Shown in pieces: positions 1-5,536 of a stretch of 8,567 bases of DNA (positions within the stretch are counted from its first letter, which is position 1; the number at the start of each line of letters is the position of its first letter). The DNA is from an uncultured Eubacterium sp. (GTDB lineage: Bacteria > Bacillota_A > Clostridia > Lachnospirales > Lachnospiraceae): contig CAOXUF010000076.1 of assembly GCA_948560485.1 (NCBI GenBank), positions 1 to 8,567 of the forward strand, read 5' to 3'. The position numbers and the translations under genes are program-made. The notes under the pieces were generated by a model that worked only from the letters and a program-made list of their open reading frames with translations, was not told the origin of the DNA and made no database searches.

Positions 1-1038
1 ATTGATTTTTCAAGGTTCAACACATCAAAACGGTGTGGGAAGTTTGAGTTATATATTCGATTTGGTAAATTGAGATTTTTGAAAGACTTTTCAGATGTTT
101 ATTGGAAACATAACCAGATGTTTATTTTAAAATTGTGGAAAGAATTGCCAGAAGGGGAAAGCTTAGCATCTAATGAAGCAAGTTTTATAAAATTGTTTGA
201 GGATTTCTTCTCAGCAACAATTAAAGCATTTCCGGATTTTATTGTGAAACAGTTGAAAGAGTTTCATCATATGTATAGAGCCAGCGGATATGAAGTTTAT
301 GACAATTATAAATACATCATGCCTGATCCGGCATTTTGTCATGATAATCGTTGGAATGATGATGGTGTGGCTTTCCTCTATTTAGCATATGATGATGAAG
401 GGATGGACTATCAAAACATTAAACTGGCACAAAAAACGTGTTTTGAGGAGCTAAGAGCAAGAGAGGGACAGGCATTATCAGTGTGTAAGTTTAAAGCGGT
501 TCATAGGAGGATAAAAATATTAGATTTGTCTTTTGATGGAATTGATTATGAGGGGGAGTTGGAAGGATTAAATAAGCTGGAAATTACTTATAAAGATATG
601 ATGTGGGAAGTTATTCAAAATAAACCTAAATTGCGAAAGAGAATGCTTGAATATGCAAAGGCAGGGAATGAAAAAGCATTTGTGGAGGAATTAGATAAAA
701 TCCAGAGAAAAATGGGTTTAGAATTGAAAATGCACCACGATATTCAGCTACAGCTTTCTAAGATATTGATTGGTAATATTTGTGATGCAATATTTTATGC
801 TGTGGATAGAGAAGATGATCCTGAATTGGAGGCTTATATTCCGTTTAGAGCATTTAGCAGGTATCTTATAGCAAAAGGGTTTGGAGGAGTAGCTTATCGA
901 AGTACACGAATGGGAAAAATAGGATTACAAGGAAAATGCCTTACACTTTTTGATAAAAATGATGCAACATTTATTGAAGGAGAGATGGAGGTGTATGAGT
1001 ATCATAAAGATGGCTACAAATTTATAAAAAAATATTAA
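1..1038 (+). CDS. RES-domain protein (toxin-like), 5' end cut by the window
   Basis: The frame is open from base 1, so the true start lies to the left; the TTG at 70 has no convincing ribosome site. Counting codon 1 at base 1 there are 345 codons. The RES signature is visible. An MYRASG stretch (residues 92-97) is followed by NRWNDDGVAFLYLA (116-129), with the family's conserved Arg117 and Tyr127. Then come the acidic CFEEL (147-151), an 'ILDLSF' strand (172-177) and a late GGVAYRSTR (295-303) holding the conserved Ser301. RES proteins of the ParT/MbcT type are ADP-ribosyltransferase-fold toxins that modify proteins or degrade NAD+, usually paired with an Xre-like antitoxin. Here about 110 residues precede the RES domain, and larger RES proteins often carry an extra N-terminal domain. 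No antitoxin is visible downstream. The gene is visibly more AT-rich than its right-hand neighbours, which suggests separate acquisition. Family assignment is fairly sure; toxicity is inferred. Confidence 0.75.
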   Translation: MDFSRFNTSKRCGKFELYIRFGKLRFLKDFSDVYWKHNQMFILKLWKELPEGESLASNEASFIKLFEDFFSATIKAFPDFIVKQLKEFHHMYRASGYEVYDNYKYIMPDPAFCHDNRWNDDGVAFLYLAYDDEGMDYQNIKLAQKTCFEELRAREGQALSVCKFKAVHRRIKILDLSFDGIDYEGELEGLNKLEITYKDMMWEVIQNKPKLRKRMLEYAKAGNEKAFVEELDKIQRKMGLELKMHHDIQLQLSKILIGNICDAIFYAVDREDDPELEAYIPFRAFSRYLIAKGFGGVAYRSTRMGKIGLQGKCLTLFDKNDATFIEGEMEVYEYHKDGYKFIKKY

Positions 1039-1302
1039 ATGGCGATATTAGACCGGAGAATCAGATGTAATAGTCTGGAGAATATTTGGTGGAGTTTGTA
1101 GCAGAGCGATTTCCAAAGTCGTGTGCTTTGAAAAAATACTCTATATCATGCCTTGTGGGTATGATAAATAAATCAAAATAAGCATTAGACATTACACAAG
1201 GATAACGATAGAATAGGGCTGATGTGGGAGGATAGTATTAACCTTTGAGTTATTACTTCATAACTATTTGTGTAATTCCCTATTGAGGGATTTGAGGATA
1301 TA
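1039..1302. other. Intergenic spacer with small hairpins, no gene seen
   Basis: No open frame of note lies between the RES gene and the flavodoxin fragment. Three small inverted repeats are visible. One is a 9-bp stem with one G-T pair (1144-1152 with 1158-1166, 5-nt loop). The second is AGTTAT/ATAACT at 1248-1253 and 1260-1265. The third is TCCCT/AGGGA just before the next start. None is followed by a T-run on the + strand, so I do not call them terminators. On the minus strand the 9-bp stem is followed within about 8 nt by a T-run, but no minus-strand gene ends here. Confidence 0.4.
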
Positions 1303-1590
1303 ATGAAAGCGAAAAAAATAAAAATTTTTTTTAGTCCATACTTGACAGAAGAATATCCCATATGGTGGGGAGACGCTCCTATGGCAGTATATTCTTTTTT
1401 GGAATCCTATGACCTGTCAGGCAAAACAATCGTTCCATTCTGCACCAGTGGTGGCACCGGGATAGGTGGAAGTGTAAAACATATCAAAAAAGTTTGCAAG
1501 GGTGCAAAGGTAAAAAAAGGACTGACCGCCAATGATGTTAGTGATAAGAAAATACGCAAATGGTTAAAAAAAAATAAGGTGATTAAGTAA
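1303..1590 (+). pseudogene. C-terminal half of a flavodoxin, FMN phosphate loop missing
   Basis: Codes for 95 residues. From residue 18 on it matches the second half of the long flavodoxin-like family (Flavodoxin_4 type): YPIWWGDAP (18-26), FLESYDLSGKTIVPFCTSGG (32-51), then a lysine-rich end closing with IRKWLKKN. The same motifs recur in the intact flavodoxin domain of the lipoprotein at 5537. Flavodoxins of this type have about 85 further residues at the front, including the S/T-rich phosphate loop that binds FMN. Here these are replaced by about 17 unrelated residues, and an in-frame stop (1273-1275) excludes an upstream extension. A GAGG at 1294-1297 sits 5 nt before the ATG, so it may still be translated. 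Without the loop it should not hold FMN as a normal flavodoxin does. I read it as a deletion remnant. The alternative is a small protein with a new role. Confidence 0.65.
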
Positions 1591-1606
1591 ATGAGGAGCT
1601 GTGGTT

Positions 1607-1711
1607 ATGGCAGTAGAGAAAAAGTTATCTCCCTATGAGAAAGAATTAAAGGATAGTTTGGAAAAAATAGCGGGGTATATGCCCCGTCAGAAAGACAGCA
1701 GATATTATTAA
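1607..1711 (+). CDS. Unrecognised 34-residue ORF in the decayed region
   Basis: A short frame from ATG 1607 to TAA 1709-1711 with a good GAGGAG site at 1593-1598, 8 nt upstream. The peptide is charged and helical-looking: it starts MAVEKKLSPYEKELKDSL and ends in RQKDSRYY. I do not recognise the family. Its end overlaps, in another frame, the beginning of the MerR-like remnant, so it may be the front of a gene truncated by the same event that removed the MerR N-terminus. It could also be chance coding. The ribosome site is the only positive sign. Confidence 0.3.
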   Translation: MAVEKKLSPYEKELKDSLEKIAGYMPRQKDSRYY

Positions 1712-1871
1712 GCATTATATGAGTCTGCAAGACCACGGAAAAGAGAGGGAACAAATAGAGATATTGGAAAGCCATCGTAAAGAGCTGGTAAAACAGATGC
1801 ATGACGTACAGAAAAAACTGGATTGTCTGGATTATCTGTTATTTTATAAAAGAAAACAAACAGGAGGTTAA
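1671..1871 (+). pseudogene. Remnant of a MerR-family regulator, C-terminal helix only
   Basis: Frame 3 is open from just after the TAG at 1668 to the TAA at 1869-1871. The 44 residues from ATG 1719 run MSLQDHGKEREQIEILESHR and continue into KELVKQMHDVQKKLDCLDYL. This resembles the end of the effector-side linker and the long dimerisation coiled coil of MerR-type regulators, whose usual pattern is 'L...G....ER...L..HR..L..Q...L...LD.LDYK...Y'. The DNA-binding winged helix that should occupy the first ~70 residues is absent. There is no clear ribosome site for the 1719 ATG. MerR regulators commonly sit beside aldo/keto reductase and flavodoxin genes in Clostridia, so the context fits. The remnant stops 2 bp before the reductase start, and its last codons contain that gene's AGGAGG. 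Judged by pattern only. Confidence 0.5.
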
Positions 1872-1873
1872 CG

Positions 1874-2824
1874 ATGAGTAAAAATCAAACAATGCCAAAC
1901 ATTGCACTTGGTGCATGGTCCTGGGGCGCAGGGGCAGCAGGCGGGGATCAGGTTTTTGGAAACCATTTATTTGAGGAAGATTTGAAACTGGTTTTTGATG
2001 CTGCTATGGAACATGGATTACATCTTTGGGATACTGCGGCTGTATATGGTGAAGGTACTTCCGAGCGGATACTTGGAAATTTTGTGAAAGAGATTGACCG
2101 TAACGATGTGATACTCTCCACAAAGTTTACACCACAGATTGCTGGTGATTCACCGGATGCTATGCAGGAAATGTTAGACGGGAGCAGGGAAAGGCTCCAT
2201 GCAGATGTGATTGATATTTACTGGATTCATAATCCGATGAATGTGGAAAAATGGACGCCGGATTTAATCCCGCTGGCAAAAAGCGGACAGATTAAGACAA
2301 TCGGCGTTTCCAACCACAACCTTGCGGAGATAAAAAGGGCAAATGAAATTCTTGCTGCAGAGGGTCTGAAGATTTCTGCGGTGCAGAACCATTACAGTCT
2401 GTTACACCGTTCTTCGGAGCGTGCAGGTATCCTTGATTATTGTAAGGAGAATGGAATTACATTCTATTCCTATATGGTGCTGGAACAGGGAGCACTTACC
2501 GGACGGTACAGTGAGGAAAATCCATTCCCGGAGGGAACCGGGAGGGGAGAGGCGTATAACCCACATTTGAAAGAACTGACAGCATTGATTGATGAGCTGA
2601 GAATGATAGGGACACGTTTTGATGCCAGTCCCGCACAGGTTGCCACGGCGTGGGCGATTGCAAAGGGGACTCTGCCAATAATCGGGGTAACAAAGGTTAG
2701 CCAGGTGGAAGAAGCGGCAGGAGCAGCACAGATTAGATTGAATGCAGAGGAAGTTAGCCGTTTGGAAAAACTGGGTGATGAAACAGGTGTCAGGACACTG
2801 AGGGAATGGGAAAAGGAGATGTAA
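1874..2824 (+). CDS. Aldo/keto reductase (cytoplasmic, NADPH-type)
   Basis: A 316-residue TIM-barrel oxidoreductase of normal family length, with AGGAGG at 1862-1867 and a 6-nt spacer to ATG. The catalytic tetrad is complete: Asp53 and Tyr58 in WDTAAVYGEG, Lys84 in LSTKF, and His119 in YWIHNP. GVSNHN (residues ~153-158) and the C-terminal IIGVTKVSQVEEA stretch form the nicotinamide and phosphate-binding sites typical of AKRs. It should reduce aldehydes or ketones to alcohols with NAD(P)H; the substrate cannot be read from sequence. It belongs to the longer 'general stress protein/YhdN-like' branch and is not a close relative of the two exported reductases at 5537 and 7065, which use a DTAYMY..NE/LLHHP pattern. 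It leads a tight run with the acetyltransferase (3-bp gap) and the iron alcohol dehydrogenase, so co-transcription is likely. There is no signal peptide. Confidence 0.9.
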   Translation: MSKNQTMPNIALGAWSWGAGAAGGDQVFGNHLFEEDLKLVFDAAMEHGLHLWDTAAVYGEGTSERILGNFVKEIDRNDVILSTKFTPQIAGDSPDAMQEMLDGSRERLHADVIDIYWIHNPMNVEKWTPDLIPLAKSGQIKTIGVSNHNLAEIKRANEILAAEGLKISAVQNHYSLLHRSSERAGILDYCKENGITFYSYMVLEQGALTGRYSEENPFPEGTGRGEAYNPHLKELTALIDELRMIGTRFDASPAQVATAWAIAKGTLPIIGVTKVSQVEEAAGAAQIRLNAEEVSRLEKLGDETGVRTLREWEKEM

Positions 2825-2827
2825 ACT

Positions 2828-3409
2828 TTGACAGTAAATGACGTGATAGATGGTTTTACGGAGGACGCAGAGGATAATCCGAAGCGTGATGCCTATGCAG
2901 ATATTCTCTTTCAGGAAGCCATCCGCATTGGCATGGAGCTGAATAACCAGTACCATACACCGGAAGAAATCAGGGAGATAATGGGCAGGCTGACAGGAAA
3001 AAAGGTTGATGACAGTTTTCGGATGTTCCCACCGTTTTACACCGATTTTGGAAAGAACATTACCATTGGCAGGGATGTCTTTATCAATTCCGGCTGTCAT
3101 TTTCAGGATCAGGGAGGGATTACCATTGGTGACGGTTCTCTGATCGGACACAATGTGGTGCTGGCAACAATTAACCATGATTTGAGTCCTTTGAGAAACA
3201 GGGAAAACCATTATGCACCGATTGTGATAGAGGACCATGTCTGGATTGGTTCCAATGCAACAATCCTGCCGGGAGTTACGGTAGGCAGATGGTCTGTGGT
3301 GGCAGCGGGAGCCGTCGTCAGCAAAGATGTAGAGGCATTTACGATTGTCGGAGGTGTTCCGGCAAAGGAGATTCGCAAAATTAAAGATGGAGGAAAACAA
3401 CATGAATGA
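2828..3409 (+). CDS. Sugar/maltose-type O-acetyltransferase, left-handed beta-helix
   Basis: A 193-residue member of the hexapeptide-repeat acetyltransferases (Maa/LacA/NodL type). It has an N-terminal helical cap (residues 1-60), then beta-helix repeats such as ITIGRDVFINSGC, ITIGDGSLIGHNV, VWIGSNATILPGV and TVGRWSVVAAGAV. The end is the usual GGVPAKEIRKI. The catalytic histidine should be His117 in TINHDLSP. The family moves acetyl from acetyl-CoA to a hydroxyl on a sugar or related acceptor, acting as a trimer in the cytoplasm; the acceptor here is unknown. I chose the TTG at 2828 because AGGAG lies 9 nt upstream, the protein then has full family length, and no better in-frame ATG precedes the cap. 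It starts 3 bp after the reductase stop and overlaps the next gene by 8 bp, so it is translationally linked to both. Confidence 0.88.
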   Translation: MTVNDVIDGFTEDAEDNPKRDAYADILFQEAIRIGMELNNQYHTPEEIREIMGRLTGKKVDDSFRMFPPFYTDFGKNITIGRDVFINSGCHFQDQGGITIGDGSLIGHNVVLATINHDLSPLRNRENHYAPIVIEDHVWIGSNATILPGVTVGRWSVVAAGAVVSKDVEAFTIVGGVPAKEIRKIKDGGKQHE

Positions 3410-4574
3410 TTTTATTTTTCACAACCCGGATAAAGTGTATTTTGGAAAAAACCAGATGGAGCATTTGCCAGAGGAATTACTGAAGTTTGGCAAAAAAGTA
3501 CTTCTGGTGTATGGTGGTGGTTCCATCAGAAAAAATGGATTGTATGATACGGTAACAGGTCTTATGAAAGAGAACGGTATTGAGTTTTTTGAACTTTCCG
3601 GTGTTGAGCCAAATCCGAGACATTCCACTGCAAATAGAGGCGCCCAAATCTGCAAAACAGAAAATATTGACGTCATTCTTGCTGTGGGTGGCGGCTCTAC
3701 AATTGACTGTGCCAAAGGCGTTGCTGCTGCGGCTCTTACGGAGGATGGGGATGTATGGCCACTGGTATCCGGCGGTACATGGGTCATGCAGGCGCTTCCT
3801 TTGATTGCTGTCCTTACCAATGCGGCAACAGGTTCTGAGATGGATGCATGGGCAGTTATTTCTAACATGGATACGAATGAAAAAATTGGCTTGGGTGGGG
3901 ATGCCCTGATTCCGAGAGTGGCATTTGAAAATCCGGAGTATAGTTATTCCCTGCCAACCTATCAGACGGCATGCGGCGCTTTTGATATTTTCAATCATGT
4001 GCTGGATAATTATTATCTTGCCGGGGATGCCACTTTTGACATGGTGTTGGAACTTCAGGAGGCAGTGATGCGTGCGGTAGTAAAATGGACGCCGGTTGCC
4101 ATGAAAGAGCCGGAAAACTATGAGGCAAGGGCAAATCTGATGTGGGCGTCTTCCATGGCGCTGAATTCCATACTGGATGCGGGAACGGTTCATGGATGTG
4201 CCTGCCACGCAATGGAGCATGAACTTTCTGCATATTATGACATCACACATGGTCATGGTCTCGCTATTTTGACACCACGCTGGCTGACTTACATTTTGAA
4301 TGAAGATACAGCACCTGCGATTTACCGTCTGGGTACAAAAGTATTTGGAGTGGAAGAAGGACTTGAGGTGATAGAGGGAGCGGAAAAAGCGATATCAGCA
4401 GTATCTGATTTCTGCTTTAAGACGTTGGAGTTAAAAGAGACCCTGTCCGAGCTGGATATTGACAGCACCCGCTTTAAGGCGATGGCAGAGCATGCCTGCA
4501 TGGGCGGTGTCATAACGGGACCTGTGAATTTGGCGCCGGAGGATGTGGAGAAAATATATCAGATGTGTTTGTAA
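3402..4574 (+). CDS. Iron-type alcohol dehydrogenase, butanol dehydrogenase/YqhD class
   Basis: 390 residues from the ATG at 3402, which has GGAGG at 3389-3393 and an 8-nt spacer. An in-frame ATG 57 bp upstream lies inside the acetyltransferase gene and lacks a good site, so I reject it. The start MNDFIFHNPDKVYFGK is the family's usual N-terminus. The nucleotide-binding GGGS (38-41) and GGGSTIDCAKG (96-106) are present. All four metal ligands can be placed: Asp195 and His199 in AFDIFNHVLDNYY, His269 in CHAMEHELSAYY, and His283 in ITHGHG. Members reduce aldehydes (butyraldehyde and similar) to alcohols, mostly with NADPH and an Fe2+ or Zn2+ ion, in the cytoplasm. Paired with the aldo/keto reductase it suggests aldehyde disposal or fermentation-end alcohol formation. 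Substrate and cofactor preference are inferred from the subfamily. Confidence 0.92.
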   Translation: MNDFIFHNPDKVYFGKNQMEHLPEELLKFGKKVLLVYGGGSIRKNGLYDTVTGLMKENGIEFFELSGVEPNPRHSTANRGAQICKTENIDVILAVGGGSTIDCAKGVAAAALTEDGDVWPLVSGGTWVMQALPLIAVLTNAATGSEMDAWAVISNMDTNEKIGLGGDALIPRVAFENPEYSYSLPTYQTACGAFDIFNHVLDNYYLAGDATFDMVLELQEAVMRAVVKWTPVAMKEPENYEARANLMWASSMALNSILDAGTVHGCACHAMEHELSAYYDITHGHGLAILTPRWLTYILNEDTAPAIYRLGTKVFGVEEGLEVIEGAEKAISAVSDFCFKTLELKETLSELDIDSTRFKAMAEHACMGGVITGPVNLAPEDVEKIYQMCL

Positions 4575-4586
4575 TATTTATGAATG

Positions 4587-4624
4587 CTTTCTCAATTTTG
4601 AGGGGGCATTCAAAATTGAGAAAG
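4587..4624. repeat. Perfect 15-bp inverted repeat (hairpin) before the Fe-S flavoprotein gene
   Basis: CTTTCTCAATTTTGA (4587-4601) is the exact reverse complement of 4610-4624, with an 8-nt loop, GGGGGCAT. It lies 13-51 bp before the next ATG and directly abuts that gene's ribosome site (GCGAGG, 4626-4630). There is no T-run after it on either strand, so it is not a standard terminator. Each arm contains the near-palindrome TCAA-NN-TTGA, as an operator might. A weaker, mutually exclusive pairing exists: TGAATGC (4581-4587) with GCATTCA (4606-4612). Possible roles are an mRNA processing or stabilising hairpin between the alcohol dehydrogenase and flavoprotein genes, or a regulator-binding site. 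Confidence 0.7.
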
Positions 4625-4637
4625 GCGAGGTATAGAC

Positions 4638-5225
4638 ATGAAAGTATTAGGTATTAACGGCAGTGCCAGAAAAGACGGAAATACTGCCATTATTATGAAT
4701 AAGGTATTTGAGGAATTAAATAAGCAGGGAATAGAGACGGAACTGGTACAGTTTGCGGGGCAGGTCATCGAACCGTGTAAAGCATGCTGGGCATGTGGAG
4801 AACAGAAAAACTGTGTCCACAGGAAGGACATTTTTCGGGAAACCTTCGACAAGATGATGGAGGCAGATGGAATTTTACTCGGTTCTCCTGTCTATTCGGC
4901 AAACATTTCTGCAAGTATGCAGGCATTTCTGGAACGGGCAGCAGTGGTTAGTGACATGAACCGTGGCAGTCTGAACAATAAGTACAAGGTCGGGGCTTCC
5001 GTGGTGGCACTTCGCAGGGGAGGGGCATTATCGGCAGTGGATGCCATGAATCACTTTTTTATGAATCAGGAGATGATTATAGTAGGTTCAACATACTGGA
5101 ATATGGTATATGGCCAGATGCTGGGGGATGTGCTGAAGGATGAGGAAGGACTTCAGAATATGCAGAATCTCGGTGAGAATATGGCTTATGTACTGCACAA
5201 ATTAAATGATAACAAATCAAATTAA
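4638..5225 (+). CDS. Iron-sulfur flavoprotein / NADPH-dependent FMN reductase family
   Basis: 195 residues with a flavodoxin-like fold. The FMN phosphate loop is INGSARKDGNT (6-16), and the flavin-ring contact region is LLGSPVYSANIS (80-91). Between them is a compact cysteine cluster, Cys47-x2-Cys50-x2-Cys53-x5-Cys59. This spacing is the CX2CX2CX4-7C pattern that binds a [4Fe-4S] centre in archaeal iron-sulfur flavoproteins (Isf), so I expect both FMN and a cluster. Such proteins act as cytoplasmic electron carriers, or reduce O2, peroxide or quinone-like substrates; the partner here is unknown. There is no signal peptide. GCGAGG 7 nt before the ATG is an acceptable ribosome site. The gene follows the alcohol dehydrogenase by 63 bp that hold the long hairpin, so it is either the last gene of that operon with separate tuning or a unit of its own. 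Confidence 0.85.
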   Translation: MKVLGINGSARKDGNTAIIMNKVFEELNKQGIETELVQFAGQVIEPCKACWACGEQKNCVHRKDIFRETFDKMMEADGILLGSPVYSANISASMQAFLERAAVVSDMNRGSLNNKYKVGASVVALRRGGALSAVDAMNHFFMNQEMIIVGSTYWNMVYGQMLGDVLKDEEGLQNMQNLGENMAYVLHKLNDNKSN

Positions 5226-5260
5226 AACAGAAAGGGCGTTATCAGAAGATTTCTGTTTTT
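5224..5260 (+). terminator. Weak terminator-like hairpin at the flavoprotein stop codon
   Basis: AAAACAGAAA (5224-5233) pairs with TTTCTGTTTT (5250-5259) around a 16-nt loop. It ends in a five-T run that is partly inside the stem. It begins within the stop codon (TAA 5223-5225) of the preceding gene. The stem is almost all A-T, so it would be a weak stop at best. Confidence 0.35.
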
Positions 5261-5287
5261 AACTGAATATAAGAGTTATGATACCGT

Positions 5288-5340
5288 GATGGGCATACAG
5301 CGTATATTTTCATTTAAAAGACACCGTATGCCCATCTTTT
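5288..5340 (+). terminator. Probable rho-independent terminator with 11-bp stem
   Basis: GATGGGCATAC (5288-5298) pairs exactly with GTATGCCCATC (5326-5336), followed by TTTTATAT. The loop is long (27 nt). It lies 63 bp after the flavoprotein gene and would end the 1874-5225 transcription unit. An outer pair, GAGTTAT (5273-5279) with ATAACTC (5343-5349), flanks the same axis approximately, so the whole symmetrical element spans about 77 bp. Confidence 0.5.
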
Positions 5341-5349
5341 ATATAACTC

Positions 5350-5461
5350 ATTTATTCTTGCGTACGGAACGAGCCAAACGCAACCAGCCAGTTTGTCATG
5401 GAAAAAGTCAAAGCGACGTTACTATATCTTTTAAGTATGGATTAACATTTAATATATATAT
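5350..5461. other. Rest of the 5226-5536 gap: no gene seen
   Basis: This stretch between the terminator-like repeats and the promoter candidate has no supported gene. A locally GC-richer patch (about 5357-5425) has short open frames on both strands (about 30 codons) that I could not match to any family. It ends in an AT-rich TATATATA tract just before the promoter candidate. Confidence 0.4.
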
Positions 5462-5490
5462 TTGATATTTTGCAAAATGGTTGTTAAACT
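5462..5490 (+). promoter_or_regulatory. Candidate sigma-A promoter for the exported redox cluster
   Basis: TTGATA (5462-5467, 5 of 6 matches to TTGACA) is followed after 17 bp by TAAACT (5485-5490, 4 of 6 matches to TATAAT). A TA-rich tract precedes it. It lies about 47 bp before the lipoprotein gene, just after the terminator-like repeats, which is where a promoter for the new unit is expected. Confidence 0.4.
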
Positions 5491-5536
5491 GATGATAAGC
5501 AATAAATGAAAGTGATTTCTGAAAGGATGTGGGCTC

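Noticed and set aside
70..72. TTG at 70 as the real start of the RES gene
   Set aside because: The frame is open through to base 1 and there is no Shine-Dalgarno before the TTG, so the gene most likely begins outside the window.
1144..1166. 9-bp hairpin after the RES gene as its terminator
   Set aside because: It lies over 100 bp past the stop and is followed by A-rich rather than T-rich sequence on the + strand.
3345..3401. Upstream in-frame start for the iron alcohol dehydrogenase at 3345
   Set aside because: It lies inside the acetyltransferase gene without a good ribosome site. The added residues are just the shifted reading of that gene, and the ATG at 3402 has GGAGG at the right distance and the family's normal N-terminus.
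2402..4256. Long open frames on the minus strand opposite the reductase, acetyltransferase and dehydrogenase genes
   Set aside because: They are antisense to well-supported genes with complete catalytic motifs, have histidine/cysteine-rich low-information translations, and lack ribosome sites.
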